Shown piece by piece: positions 44,034 to 53,127 of a DNA stretch of 64,000 nucleotides (its first letter is position 1; every line of letters starts with the position of its first letter). Below the pieces are notes generated by a model that had not been told where the DNA came from, ran no database searches, and saw nothing but the letters and a program-made list of their open reading frames with translations. The DNA is from Desulfacinum sp. (GTDB taxonomy: Bacteria; Desulfobacterota; Syntrophobacteria; Syntrophobacterales; DSM-9756). A program made the position numbers and the translations under genes. The stretch spans positions 1 to 64,000 of the forward strand of contig JACIYN010000029.1 in NCBI GenBank assembly GCA_014359885.1, written 5' to 3'.

Positions 44034-46523
44034 TTAGATCTGCGTATGGCCTGTCCGGGCGATGAGATCGTCCTGGAGATCCTTGGACAGATCGCAGAAG
44101 TAGGCGCTGTAGCCGGCGATCCGAACGATCAGGTTCCGATAGCGTTCCGGATTCTTCTGGGCCGCCAGCAAAGTTTCCTTGTTGATGATGTTGAACTGGA
44201 TATGCCACAGGCGAAGGTCGCACCACGTCTTGATGAAGGAGACGAGTTTTTCCGTTCCTTCGTCCCCCGCCACGCAGCCGGGGGTGAACTTGATGTTGAG
44301 AAGCCGTGCGGCCCTCTCCCTGTAGTTGTAGTTCTTGGACATGAAGTTGGACATGAGGATGGCCGTGGGGCCGTTCACGTCCGCTCCCTGGGAGGCCGAC
44401 GAGCCGTCACTCAGCGGGGTGTAGGCCAGGCGTCCGTTGGGCGTGGCGCTCACCACCTTGCCGAAGGGTACGTGGCTCGTGAAAGGCACATACCGCAGAT
44501 CCAGGTGCACGCCCACTTCCTTGGCGTACTTCTTGGTGAACTCCACCGACTGCCGATCGATCTCCTTGGCGATCTCATCGGCGTACGGGTCGTTGTTGCC
44601 GTAGCTCGGGCAGTTGCGGAGCATGGCGCGCAGATCCTCGCGGCCCTGGAAGTTGTTGCGCAGGGCCTCCAGCAGTTCCGCCATGCCCACCTTCTTCTCC
44701 TCGAAGACCAGCTTCTTGATGGCGGCCAGCGAATCCACCACCGTGGCGTATCCGATGCACTCGAAGTAGCCCAGGTCAATCCCGCCCTCGATCTTGGGCT
44801 GGTGCAGATCGATGCAGTTTTCCATGCACAGGTCGTGGAGGGCGGACCCGAAAGGAGTCGCAAAGTGCCGCGCCCGAAGATCGATGATGATCTTCTGCTG
44901 GATGAAGGCATGCTTGATGAGGTTGAGCTGCTGGGCCAGATAGGCGCTCCAGAACTCGTCCCAAGTGGCGAACCGGGTGGGATCCGCCGTGGGCAGCCCG
45001 ATGACCTCGTCGCCGTACTTGAGCATCCGCCCGCCGTAGAGGGCCATTTCCAGGGCGGCGGCGAAGTTGATGTAGGCGCAGCCGCTGGTGTAGGTGTCCC
45101 GGTTGGGCATGCGCACCTCGGCGCAGCCGCTCACGGCGTAGTCGTAGATCTCCTCGAAGGTGGCCCCCTTGGAAAGATGCAGCGGGATCACTTCCTCATC
45201 GTTGATCAGCTTGGGAAAGCCGGATCCCTCCTTGATGGTTTCCGCCACTTCCCACAGGTACCGCTTGGGTGAGCGGGCATGGATCCGGGCCGCCAGATCG
45301 GGATAGTGCAGCGGGAACTCCCGCTTGGATCGGAGAAGCAGATAGGTCAGATCGTTGGTGGCGTCGCGACCGTCCTTGGTCTGCCCGCCGATGGTCACCG
45401 CTTCCCAGTGGGCGTAGCCTTCGTTGAAGGCCCCGCCGGTGGGAGAGAGGTAAAGGTCGATGAACTGGGCCATGCCCACCCACATGCACTCAAAAAGCTC
45501 AATGGCCTGCTCTTCGTCCAGCACCCCGGCTTCTACGTCGGCCTTGTAGTAGGGGTACAGGTACTGGTCCATGCGGCCGTTGGAGATGATGGTGCCGGTC
45601 TTCTGTTCCAGACGGCTGAACATCTGGGTGAACCACTGGGACTGCATGGCTTCCCGGAAATTGCGGGCCGGATGCTCCGGCACGTGCCGGCAGATTTCCG
45701 CGATCTGTTCCAGCTCCCTCTTCCTTTCCGGGTTGGTCTCCGTCTGGGCCATGCGCGCCGCCAGATCCGCGTGGCGATTGGCCCACAGAATGATGGCGTC
45801 GCACACCAAGATGACGGCTTCCAGGAAGGGTTTCTTGCGAACGTTGTCGTCCGGGCTGAAGGGGTCCAGGGCCGCCAGCCTTTCCTGGGCTTCCTTCTTG
45901 ATGCCTCCGAACCCCCGCTTCAAGACCTTCTCGTAGTCGTGTACCCACTGGAGCGAGGATCGGAAGGAGGAGGTTTCGTTCACGATGTACCGGGATTCCA
46001 GAACGTTTTCCGGCTTGTACGTCAGCGGCAACGTCTCTTCAGGAAGGGCCTTGGCCAAGGCCTCATGGTAGGTCTTTCCCTTCCAATAGGGAGCGATCTC
46101 TTCCGCGATGACCCGGGCGTCCTCCGGGTCCACGATGAACGGGGACACCTCCCGCTGGGAGAGCTGTTCGATGGCCACATCGAGAAAATCCCCGTCCAGT
46201 TCCGGATAGAGGATCCCGTAGCGGCCCTGGGCACCGGCCCGCCCGGCCAGCAGCTGGTCGTCGTCGATGTAGACCTCGATGTTCTTGGCGATGTGCATCA
46301 TGGCCTTGGCCCAGCGCAATACCAGAGGCTGCCCTTCGGTTTCTCGCATGGATTCGGTGAAAAGCCGACCGCGTTGCACATCCACCTTGGGCGTCAAGCC
46401 GCTGATGCGATCCAGGATTCGAAACGCCCGGGCATGGGCCCGCTGCTTCCTGAGATGATTTTCCTTACCTTCCAGTTGGTCCTGAATGAACTGTTCTTGG
46501 GGCGACAGGCAACATTCCAACAT
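44034..46523 (-). CDS. islA: Glycyl radical enzyme, isethionate sulfite-lyase
   Basis: 829 residues from ATG 46523, which has AGGAG 6 nt upstream; the extension to 46664 lacks support. The thiyl cysteine is Cys467 with Glu469 ([18 protein letters not shown]), and the glycyl radical site is Gly804 in RIAGYSAYF. The known isethionate sulfite-lyase of Bilophila uses, as I recall, Arg189, Gln193, Trp374, Cys468, Glu470, Arg678 and Phe682; here Arg188, Gln192, Trp373, Cys467, Glu469, Arg677 and Phe681 occur, all with the same offset of one. Isethionate is therefore the likely substrate, giving acetaldehyde and sulfite. No targeting peptide is obvious at the N-terminus. The order with islB and the TRAP genes supports this. 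Choline and glycerol lyases carry a GCVEP motif instead. Confidence 0.92.
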   Translation of the reverse strand: MLECCLSPQEQFIQDQLEGKENHLRKQRAHARAFRILDRISGLTPKVDVQRGRLFTESMRETEGQPLVLRWAKAMMHIAKNIEVYIDDDQLLAGRAGAQGRYGILYPELDGDFLDVAIEQLSQREVSPFIVDPEDARVIAEEIAPYWKGKTYHEALAKALPEETLPLTYKPENVLESRYIVNETSSFRSSLQWVHDYEKVLKRGFGGIKKEAQERLAALDPFSPDDNVRKKPFLEAVILVCDAIILWANRHADLAARMAQTETNPERKRELEQIAEICRHVPEHPARNFREAMQSQWFTQMFSRLEQKTGTIISNGRMDQYLYPYYKADVEAGVLDEEQAIELFECMWVGMAQFIDLYLSPTGGAFNEGYAHWEAVTIGGQTKDGRDATNDLTYLLLRSKREFPLHYPDLAARIHARSPKRYLWEVAETIKEGSGFPKLINDEEVIPLHLSKGATFEEIYDYAVSGCAEVRMPNRDTYTSGCAYINFAAALEMALYGGRMLKYGDEVIGLPTADPTRFATWDEFWSAYLAQQLNLIKHAFIQQKIIIDLRARHFATPFGSALHDLCMENCIDLHQPKIEGGIDLGYFECIGYATVVDSLAAIKKLVFEEKKVGMAELLEALRNNFQGREDLRAMLRNCPSYGNNDPYADEIAKEIDRQSVEFTKKYAKEVGVHLDLRYVPFTSHVPFGKVVSATPNGRLAYTPLSDGSSASQGADVNGPTAILMSNFMSKNYNYRERAARLLNIKFTPGCVAGDEGTEKLVSFIKTWCDLRLWHIQFNIINKETLLAAQKNPERYRNLIVRIAGYSAYFCDLSKDLQDDLIARTGHTQI

Positions 46524-46822
46524 TTTAGGCTCCTTTCCTGGCTCAGTTTCCATGCAACCGATGCCATTTGAAACACGCCGTCCGGGTACACTTCGGAGAG
46601 GGAGGTCCTCTACAGCAGGGCCTTTGGGCAGGCTCTTCACACTCGGACGAATGCCTGCTTTCATGGACGCACCTGGAGTGTTTCAGGTCCCCGGTGCGCG
46701 CATCCGGTCCTGTTGGGATCCTCCCGGGCGGGGCGGCCTGGGCCGCCGCACCCGACCTTACGATTCTTTCTGAGACGTCACGCGGTGCGCTTGTGCCGTT
46801 CCAAGACCTCGATCGCCCACTC
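46524..46822. other. Intergenic region between dctM and islA
   Basis: 299 bases without a gene. It contains GGCGGCC-tg-GGCCGCC (46732-46747), a GC hairpin with a very small loop and no T run. A weak -24/-12-like stretch TGGAACG-GCAC-AAGC reads on the minus strand at 46803-46789, with both invariant GG and GC but a poor -12; it could give islA its own sigma-54 start. Confidence 0.4.
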
Positions 46823-48148
46823 CTACTTACCGATAATACTGGGGAGCCAGGTGACGATGCTCGGGAACATGAGGATCAAGGCGATACCCGCTGCCTGACA
46901 GGCGATGTACTGGAACATTCCACGATAGATGTCAGAGAGCTGCCAATGGGGCAGACAGCCCTTGATGAAGTAGCAACTGAGAGCCACCGGCGGAGTCAGC
47001 CACGACGTTTGCAGGGTTACCGCATAGACGATGGCGAACCACAGCGGATCGATGCCCAGGGCCTTCACGGTGGGCATCATGATGGGAAGGATGATGAGCA
47101 CGATGGGTACCCATTCCATGGCCCAGCCCAGCAGGAAGACCAGACCCATGATCAGGATCACCATGCCCATGGGCGGGAGGCTCATGCTGACCAGCTGATT
47201 GGAAAGCCACCCCGCGCCACCCAGTCGGGAAAAGACGGAACCGTAGAAATTGGAGGCGGCGATCATGACGAGGATCATGGCCGACAACTTGGCCGTGGAG
47301 TACATGGCACCTTTCAGGTTTTCCCATTTGAACTTGCCGTAGCAGACCACCAGCAGGAACGCGCCGAGGGCTCCGCAGGCCGACGCTTCCGTGGGTGTGG
47401 CCAGTCCGGCCAGGATGCTTCCCAGGGTGGCTCCGATGAGCAAAATGAGGGGCACCACGCCCTTGATCAGGTCCACCACCAGAGCCCCCATGGATTCCGC
47501 GCGCAGTTCCTTGGCCAAAGGCGGCCCGTACTGGGGCTGAAAGAAGCATCGGATGAGAGAGTAGGCCACGTAGATACCCGAAAGCAGGAGACCCGGGATG
47601 ACGGCGCCGGCAAAGAGATCCGTTACCGGAACGCCCATGAGCGGCCCCATGACCACCAGCATGATGGACGGCGGGATCAGGATCCCCAGGGTGCCGCCCG
47701 CGGCGATGGCTCCCGCTCCCATGCGGATGTCGTAGTTGCTGCGAGCCATGGCGGGCCCGGCCATCATGCAAAGGAGCGTGATGGACGATCCCACGATGCC
47801 GGTGGCCGCCGCGAAGATGGTGGCCGTGATGATGATGGCCAGATAGAGGGAACCGGGCACCGGGGCCAGCAGCTTTTGGATGGAGTGAAAGAGGTTGTCC
47901 ATCAACCCGGCGCTCTCCAGGATGTAGCCCATGAAGAGGAAGAAGGGGATGGCACCCAGGACCGGGTCGCTCATAACCTGGTAGAATTGGATGTTCATCA
48001 GATGAAACACCAGCTTGCCGATCCCCAGGTACCCGAAGGCCAAGCCGATGAACATCATGGTGAAGGAGATGGGAAATCCGCTGACAAACGCGAGCAAAAG
48101 CCCCACCAGGGACAGCATCCCCAGCATTTCGTTGAAGGTCATTTCCAT
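46823..48148 (-). CDS. dctM: TRAP transporter large permease subunit
   Basis: A 441-residue DctM-type membrane protein with about a dozen hydrophobic segments: MLGMLSLVGLLLAFVSGFPI at the N-terminus, GSSITLLCMMAGPAMARSNY near 155, AGGTLGILIPPSIMLVVMGP near 175 (a conserved family motif) and PWFA-type C-terminal KALGIDPLWFAIVYAV near 375. It imports substrate using an ion gradient together with DctQ and the periplasmic DctP. GGGAGA lies 6 nt upstream of ATG 48148; 11 nt after dctQ. Isethionate is the inferred cargo because islA follows. Confidence 0.92.
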   Translation of the reverse strand: MEMTFNEMLGMLSLVGLLLAFVSGFPISFTMMFIGLAFGYLGIGKLVFHLMNIQFYQVMSDPVLGAIPFFLFMGYILESAGLMDNLFHSIQKLLAPVPGSLYLAIIITATIFAAATGIVGSSITLLCMMAGPAMARSNYDIRMGAGAIAAGGTLGILIPPSIMLVVMGPLMGVPVTDLFAGAVIPGLLLSGIYVAYSLIRCFFQPQYGPPLAKELRAESMGALVVDLIKGVVPLILLIGATLGSILAGLATPTEASACGALGAFLLVVCYGKFKWENLKGAMYSTAKLSAMILVMIAASNFYGSVFSRLGGAGWLSNQLVSMSLPPMGMVILIMGLVFLLGWAMEWVPIVLIILPIMMPTVKALGIDPLWFAIVYAVTLQTSWLTPPVALSCYFIKGCLPHWQLSDIYRGMFQYIACQAAGIALILMFPSIVTWLPSIIGK

Positions 48149-48159
48149 GGTGATTCTCC

Positions 48160-48771
48160 CTAAGCCTGCGCCTCACAGGCGTCGCCCTCTTCGGACGGGC
48201 CGCCGTGCGGGTTGCTTTCCCAGTAGAAGACGCCGTGACGCCATGCGTAGTAGCTCTTGATGGTCTCCGACAGGCCCTGCAGGATCATGAGGAAGACGCT
48301 CAGGGGAATGGCGAACTTCATGGGCCAGATGATGGGCATCCACGGGCTGGAGACGATGGATTCGTTCTGCTTGAAGGATTTGTAAAAATACTTCCAGCCG
48401 ATCTCCAGAAAGACCACATGGGTGGGCAGGTAGAGGAAGACGTAGATGATGGTGTCCACCAGGCCCTTGGTTTTCGTGGACCATCGGTTGTAGAGAAAAT
48501 CGGTCCGAATGTGCATGCCGTCCTTGAGACAGAAGGGAGACGCCACCATGAAGTAGATCCCGTAGAGGATGAGGGCCAGGTCGCCCGCCCAGATGGTGGG
48601 GGCGTTGAAGAAGTACCTGGAGACCACCTCGTAGACCAGGATACACATCATGGGCAGCACGAGGACGGAGGAGGCCTTTCCGGTGACGACACTGATCCCA
48701 TCCAGGATTTCAACCAGGCGCCGGGCCGCCGGGGCAGGTCCCCTCATGGTTGTGGTCGATGCGTGAGACAC
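48160..48771 (-). CDS. dctQ: TRAP transporter small permease subunit
   Basis: A 203-residue DctQ-type membrane protein with four hydrophobic segments (residues about 30-55, 65-90, 105-130, 145-170): ISVVTGKASSVLVLPMMCIL, WAGDLALILYGIYFMVAS and FAIPLSVFLMILQGLSETIK. The start is GTG at 48771 with AGGTG 5 nt upstream. It bridges DctP docking and the large subunit. Part of the dctPQM unit; the 12-nt gap to dctM suggests coupling. Confidence 0.88.
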   Translation of the reverse strand: MSHASTTTMRGPAPAARRLVEILDGISVVTGKASSVLVLPMMCILVYEVVSRYFFNAPTIWAGDLALILYGIYFMVASPFCLKDGMHIRTDFLYNRWSTKTKGLVDTIIYVFLYLPTHVVFLEIGWKYFYKSFKQNESIVSSPWMPIIWPMKFAIPLSVFLMILQGLSETIKSYYAWRHGVFYWESNPHGGPSEEGDACEAQA

Positions 48772-48807
48772 GAGATCACCTATCTGTTTGCTATCGTTTT
48801 TCGATGT

Positions 48808-48831
48808 CCGGGCGGGGCAGGCCCCGCCCGG
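48808..48831 (-). repeat. GC-rich hairpin after dctP
   Basis: An 11-bp perfect stem CCGGGCGGGGC with a 2-nt loop in the 95-bp gap between dctP and dctQ. No T run follows on the minus strand. Such a structure would protect the dctP mRNA 3' end and let the binding protein be made in excess over the permease. Confidence 0.6.
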
Positions 48832-48866
48832 CTTCCATCTCTTCCCTACACCTTGGGTGGCGTCCG

Positions 48867-49973
48867 TTACTTGACGGCACCGGCCTCCAGAGCGGTCTTG
48901 CCCATCTTGTAGTAGGCACCGTTCACCTGAACCTGGTAGGGGACGGTCAGATCCGCCCAGTCTTCCAAGGAGGCGCGCACCTCCTTGAAGAAGGGATCCT
49001 TTTCGGAATACTTGTCCAGGATCTTGGTGGTGGCCTTCATGTAGGCCTTGTAATAGTCTTCCGGCGTTTCATGGAGCTGCACGCCCTTTTCGTCCACCAG
49101 CTTCTTGATGGCCGCGCTGTTGACGCTCACATTCATGTTGATCTGATCGGCCACCGCCGCCTTCATGGATTCCTGGATGACCACCTGGAGCCGTTCCGGA
49201 AGGCTCTCGAACCATTCCTTGTTGATGTACACGTCGCCGATGGAATCCACCTGGTGCAGGCCCTGGATGTAGTAGTGCTTCCACACGTCCGCCAGGCCCA
49301 GGTACAGGTCGTCGCCGGGGCTGATCCATTCGGCCGCGTCGATCACGCCGCGCTGGGCCGCGGGGACAATTTCGCTACCAGGCATGGACACGACCGGCAT
49401 CCCGATTTCACGGAAACTTTCGGACGGAATTCCCGGAGGTGAACGGAACTTCATCTTGGTCAGCTCTTCCATGGACTCGAACTTTTTGGGAAACCAACCG
49501 AAGGGCTCCGGACCCATGGGCATGCACATCCAGGCCACAATGTCCGCACCCAGAACCTTCTGATAATATTCATTTAACAACTTGTGGCCGTCCCCTTCCC
49601 AAGCCCAGGAAAGCAGAGCCGCCTGGTCCAGCCCCTTACCCAAACCGGCCGTGGGAGCGGCGAACAGAAGGCCGGTGGGATTCTTGCCCGACCAGTAATG
49701 GGTCCACGCCTGGCCTCCGTTGACGATGCCGTCGCTCACCGCGTCCAGGATTTCGAAGGCCTTGACGATGGCCCCGTCGGCAAACACTTCCACCTTGATT
49801 TCGCCGCCGGAAAGTTTTTCGATCCGCTCACCCAGCCGTTCCATGGTCTTGAAGTACATGCTGGAGCTGGGAACGGCCGTCTGGATCTTCAGTTCATACT
49901 GGGCCGCAGCCGCCAGGCCGCACCCCATGAGGATAAAAAGACAACTTGCCAGAGACACAACACGCCTGAACAT
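48867..49973 (-). CDS. dctP: TRAP transporter periplasmic solute-binding protein
   Basis: 368 residues. The signal peptide is MFRRVVSLASCLFILMGCGL, ending AAAAQ; the mature protein starts QYELKIQTAVPSSSMYFKTM. A DctP/TakP-type fold is shown by EELTKMKFRSPPGIPSESF near residue 175 (the arginine that usually clamps an acid group), GSEIVPAAQRGVIDAAEWIS near 205 and DVYINKEWFESLPERLQ. The acid-binding arginine would suit a sulfonate as well as a carboxylate. ATG 49973 has GAGGAGGAG upstream; longer readings are rejected. First gene of the minus-strand operon, 145-155 bases after a -24/-12 promoter. Confidence 0.9.
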   Translation of the reverse strand: MFRRVVSLASCLFILMGCGLAAAAQYELKIQTAVPSSSMYFKTMERLGERIEKLSGGEIKVEVFADGAIVKAFEILDAVSDGIVNGGQAWTHYWSGKNPTGLLFAAPTAGLGKGLDQAALLSWAWEGDGHKLLNEYYQKVLGADIVAWMCMPMGPEPFGWFPKKFESMEELTKMKFRSPPGIPSESFREIGMPVVSMPGSEIVPAAQRGVIDAAEWISPGDDLYLGLADVWKHYYIQGLHQVDSIGDVYINKEWFESLPERLQVVIQESMKAAVADQINMNVSVNSAAIKKLVDEKGVQLHETPEDYYKAYMKATTKILDKYSEKDPFFKEVRASLEDWADLTVPYQVQVNGAYYKMGKTALEAGAVK

Positions 49974-50128
49974 AAAGACTCCTCCTCTCAACCTTTCCAA
50001 CATTCCTACCTCTTGACTCACTTCCACCACTTGCCTCTTCTCCCAAACCCATAAAGGGGACCGCTCGAATCATCCCCAGTTCCCCGATGCCTTCGGGGTT
50101 GCCGGCGTTGTGCGGTGCCCGTGGAATG

Positions 50129-50144
50129 AGCAATACCCGTGCCA
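50129..50144 (-). promoter_or_regulatory. Sigma-54 promoter of the dctPQM-islAB operon
   Basis: On the minus strand TGGCACG-GGTA-TTGCT, an exact match to the -24/-12 consensus. It lies about 155 bases upstream of dctP ATG 49973. Sequence between promoter and start shows no gene. Confidence 0.88.
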
Positions 50145-50251
50145 CCCATTCCCCCACCCGGTCGTTCGGAGTGGGGGACCATAGCAGACAAGCGAGAAAA
50201 AGGAGCATTTTTTTGTGAAACGCGACCTCGTATCGTTCGAGCGCCCGGCTT

Positions 50252-50279
50252 GTAGGGGCGAATAATCATTGGCCCCTAA
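50252..50279. repeat. Palindromic repeat, GTAGGGGCG family
   Basis: GTAGGGGCGAATaatcATTgGCCCCTAA, imperfect arms. Upstream of dctP within the repeat-rich divergent region. Confidence 0.6.
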
Positions 50280-50387
50280 AGGGGTCTCGATTCCCAAGGT
50301 GCGTTTCATCCTTCGTTGTCCCGGGCCGACCGTGATGGGGCCTAATGGGAAGAGCAACCGCCAACGAACGCGAATCTTTTGCCTGAG

Positions 50388-50486
50388 TGTGACGATTCTT
50401 TCTCATGGGCAGGTCTTGAAGGGCGGGCGTAAAGCCCGTCCCTACAAAACTCACGGACCCAATGGGTAGGGGCGGGGCTTATCCCC
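50388..50486. repeat. Dispersed repeat of about 80 bp with GGGCGGGC hairpin
   Basis: TTCTTTCTCATGGgCAGGTC, then a GGGCGGGCgtaaaGCCCGtCC hairpin (50421-50441) and a CCAATGGG-TAGGGGCGG tail. The same arrangement lies at 61328-61405, upstream of the ABC ATPase and PfkB region. A further GTAGGGGCGGGG half palindrome follows at 50466. Confidence 0.7.
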
Positions 50487-50620
50487 GCCCGCTAATCACG
50501 CGGTGAAAGAGACACCCGAAGACAAATCGCTCGGTTGAGGCTTTGAATAGCAGGAGCGGCCTTGGCCCACGCCTGGGAGAAGCCCCCAACGGACGGGTTC
50601 CTCCCTCGCCGTCGCGCCTG

Positions 50621-50773
50621 ACGTTGCCGCTCTGCAACGTGCGCTTTTGTGACCGGTTGCACTTGTGCAACCCTCACAGGGTGCCTTTCCACGCCCCGGT
50701 CTCCCCGCCCCTTCAAGTGCATGTCCGCACAAGCACGATCTCGCCGCCCTCCCTATGGTTGCACACCTGCAAC
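50621..50773. promoter_or_regulatory. Three palindromic sites GTTGC-N6-GCAAC, probable enhancer-binding sites
   Basis: Site 1 is ACGTTGC-cgctct-GCAACGT (50621-50640). Site 2 is GGTTGC-acttgt-GCAACC (50655-50672), itself a perfect 8-bp-arm palindrome. Site 3 is GTTGC-acacct-GCAAC (50758-50773). Centres are 33 and 102 bases apart. They lie between the two divergent -24/-12 promoters, 150-290 bases upstream of the plus-strand one. The same arrangement of half-sites and 6-base spacer in all three suggests one dimeric protein, probably the PAS-AAA+ activator at 40052. Confidence 0.7.
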
Positions 50774-50915
50774 ATCTAAAAAGACATCCCCTATGCCGAG
50801 CGGACAAGCGCGCCCGTCTTGCCTGGATCCCGCATGAGCGGAGAACGTTCGAGACCCTTGTATGAGGGGTAGCGTGAAGGCCTATGGTTTCCGACCCGCC
50901 CACGCCCCTGCATGT

Positions 50916-50931
50916 TGGCCCGCTATTTGCT
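50916..50931 (+). promoter_or_regulatory. Sigma-54 promoter of the BMC operon
   Basis: TGGCCCG-CTAT-TTGCT, a good -24/-12 match (one base off in the -24 box), about 365 bases upstream of the eutQ-like start. The leader would carry the core A repeat at 50995-51204. Confidence 0.78.
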
Positions 50932-50994
50932 CAGGCCCTCGGCGACGCCCGCAAGGGGGCCCTGCCGTCGCCGAAGGGAAGGGGCGCCTTAGAA

Positions 50995-51204
50995 GCCTGT
51001 CCGACAATGGCTCTCCGAGTTAAGAGCCCGAGCTATGGCCCCTCTTTTCGTAGCCGCGGGGCTTTAGCCCCACGGGAAGGGCCATCGCAACTTCATGAAT
51101 TACAGGAAATATGCGATGGCCTATCCAACCTTCGGGGGTTCTTCCGCAGCCCTGGAGGGCTGCGCTACGAGAAAAGAGGCCATCTGCGGCGTTCTCGGAC
51201 AGGC
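50995..51204. repeat. Modular repeat, core A, in the BMC operon leader
   Basis: A complete copy: left end GCCTGTCCGA (50995-51004), right end TCGGACAGGC (51195-51204), an exact complement. Inside are the GTAGCCGCGGGGCTTTAGCC and CCGCAGCCCTGGAGGGCTGC hairpins. It lies between the sigma-54 promoter and the first BMC gene. Confidence 0.85.
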
Positions 51205-51297
51205 GCCTAGGGGCGCTCAACCTCTAGGCGCACCAGGAAATGAAACCGGGCGAAGGACGATCCGGTTGCAAATCGCTGTAGAGAGGGGAGGAAGAAG

Positions 51298-52005
51298 ATG
51301 GGAAAGGAGCTGGTTACCGTCTCCGACGTGCAGGCGGCTGCCGACGCGGGTAAGGATCACATCGTCGCACCGCGGGATCGCTTCATCGTCACGCCCGCCG
51401 CCCTGGATCTGGCCGAAAGGCTGGAAATCCGCATCCTGGAAGACGGCTCCCCCGCCCCCCTCCCGGCCGCATGCCCCCTGGCCAAAGGCGAAAACGCCCC
51501 CGAGACCGAAGCCCCCGCCGACGATCGGCACTTGGTGGAAGAAGTGATCCGTCGCGTTTGCGAACGTCTGGAGGGCCACGTGGACCCGGAGCGATTGAAG
51601 GACGTGGTGGCCCGACTGGTCGGCAGCCGGATGACCGATGGGGAGCCGGCCCCGACAGCCGAACCGGACTCCCGCCTGGGCGGCGTGGTTTTCGTGGACG
51701 CGTCCCACGCCTTGGCCCACGAAGCCGATGCCCCGCCCATCGGGGAAAAGGTCCTGGTCACGGGGGTCCTGGGCGGGGATGAACAGAAACTGGCCGGCGC
51801 CTACATGGCCTGGGAGCAGGCCTCTTTTCGCCGGACCGTGGAGAGCCCGGAAATCCAGGTGGTGCTCGAGGGAGAACTCCACCTGACCGTGGGCGGACGT
51901 ACTCTCAAAGCCAAGCCCGGTGATATGCTCTACCTCCCGGAAGGCGTAAAGGTCCTCTACAGCGCGCCCTCCCGGGTCCGCCTGGCATGCATCAACGCGC
52001 TCTAG
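51298..52005 (+). CDS. eutQ: EutQ-like protein (acetate kinase/cupin)
   Basis: 235 residues. The N-terminal segment (ELVTVSDVQAAADAGKDHI, then FIVTPAALDLAERLEIRI) and the C-terminal cupin (LGGVVFVDASHALAHEAD to the end) match EutQ. In Salmonella EutQ has acetate kinase activity. Between the domains is a linker and an amphipathic helix HLVEEVIRRVCERLEGHV (about residues 78-95), a possible BMC-targeting element. GAGGGGAGGAAGAAG precedes ATG 51298. First gene of the BMC operon, 20 nt before pta. Its role beside ackA could be ATP recovery inside or at the shell; this is inference. Confidence 0.82.
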   Translation: MGKELVTVSDVQAAADAGKDHIVAPRDRFIVTPAALDLAERLEIRILEDGSPAPLPAACPLAKGENAPETEAPADDRHLVEEVIRRVCERLEGHVDPERLKDVVARLVGSRMTDGEPAPTAEPDSRLGGVVFVDASHALAHEADAPPIGEKVLVTGVLGGDEQKLAGAYMAWEQASFRRTVESPEIQVVLEGELHLTVGGRTLKAKPGDMLYLPEGVKVLYSAPSRVRLACINAL

Positions 52006-52024
52006 GAAGGGGAAGCCGCACGCC

Positions 52025-53074
52025 ATGACACCTTCCATCGACCGGAACACCGTCTCCCGAGCGGACATCCTGGAAGAATGTCGCGATCAGTGCCGGCGGA
52101 ACCCCGGCCTGGTGGCTTTCCCCGACTCCTTGGACCGCCGCGTTTGGGAAGCGGCCGCCCGGCTTGAAAAGGAACGGCTGGCCCATCCGGTATTGGTGCA
52201 GTCTCCCTTTGCCTTGCGCACCAAGATGAACGCCGAAGGCTTTTTTCGGTCGGCCTTCACCGTGGTGGACCCCGCCAGTCCCGCTCGATTGGCGGAAAAC
52301 GTGGAGGAGTTCCTGGCTCTTCGCAAGGCCAAGGGAAAGGAAATCACCGAAGAGCAGGCCGCGAAGGCCATGCGGTGCCCCCTGGCGGCGGCGGCCATGC
52401 TGGTACGACGAAAGGACGTGCACGCAGGACTGGCCGGCAATCTTTCCGCCACCGCCGACGTGCTGCGGGCCGGGCTGGCGGTCCTCGATCGGAAGCCGGG
52501 CATCCGGACGGTCTCCAGTTTCTTTCTCATGATCTCGCCCGACGGCAAGCGCCGTTTCATCTTTGCGGACTGTGCCGTTGTGCCCGAGCCCACGGCGCCC
52601 GTCCTGGCCGACATCGCCATGGCCTCGGCGGAACAGGCGCGACGGCTTCTCAAGGAAGAACCGCGCGTAGCCCTCTTGTCCTTTTCCACCAAGGGCAGCG
52701 CCCTGCACCCGCGGGCGCGATTGATCGCCGACGCCACCCGTCTGCTCCAGGAGCGGGCTCCGGACCTGATGGTGGACGGAGAGCTCCAGTTCGATGCGGC
52801 CACCGTCCCGGACGTTTCGGCCCTCAAGGCCCCCGGCAGCACCCTCCAGGGGCGGGCCAACGTCCTCATTTTCCCGTCCTTGGAAGCAGGAAACATCGGC
52901 TACAAGATGGTGCAGCGTCTGGCCGGCTACCGGGCCATCGGTCCCTTTCTGCAGGGGTTCGAAGGCGGATGGCACGATCTTTCCCGGGGCTGCAGCGCGG
53001 AAGATATATACCAATTGGCCATCATCGCCCTGTGCCTGGAGCGGGGGGCCATGGTGACCCAGCACGCCGCCTAG
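52025..53074 (+). CDS. pta: Phosphate acetyltransferase (Pta/EutD type)
   Basis: A 349-residue enzyme converting acetyl-CoA plus phosphate to acetyl phosphate plus CoA. Motifs: [20 protein letters not shown] near residue 118, [20 protein letters not shown] near 165, [20 protein letters not shown] near 213 and [20 protein letters not shown] near 282. It is the PTA_PTB type and not the BMC-typical PduL fold. It recycles CoA used by the aldehyde dehydrogenase. No targeting helix is visible at the N-terminus beyond [15 protein letters not shown], which is only weakly amphipathic. It follows eutQ after 19 nt. Confidence 0.92.
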   Translation: MTPSIDRNTVSRADILEECRDQCRRNPGLVAFPDSLDRRVWEAAARLEKERLAHPVLVQSPFALRTKMNAEGFFRSAFTVVDPASPARLAENVEEFLALRKAKGKEITEEQAAKAMRCPLAAAAMLVRRKDVHAGLAGNLSATADVLRAGLAVLDRKPGIRTVSSFFLMISPDGKRRFIFADCAVVPEPTAPVLADIAMASAEQARRLLKEEPRVALLSFSTKGSALHPRARLIADATRLLQERAPDLMVDGELQFDAATVPDVSALKAPGSTLQGRANVLIFPSLEAGNIGYKMVQRLAGYRAIGPFLQGFEGGWHDLSRGCSAEDIYQLAIIALCLERGAMVTQHAA

Positions 53075-53127
53075 GCGTGCCCACCTGTGAGGAAACATCC
53101 CAACTAACTTACTCAAGGAGGCTGATC

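Noticed and set aside
44034-46523. Choline, glycerol or pyruvate as GRE substrate
   Set aside because: The Cys motif is [10 protein letters not shown] and not GCVEP, and Arg188, Gln192, Trp373, Arg677 and Phe681 fit a sulfonate-binding site; pyruvate formate-lyase would need two adjacent cysteines.
46789-46803. Second sigma-54 promoter directly upstream of islA
   Set aside because: TGGAACG-GCAC-AAGC keeps the GG and GC but the -12 box is poor; noted only as a weak possibility.
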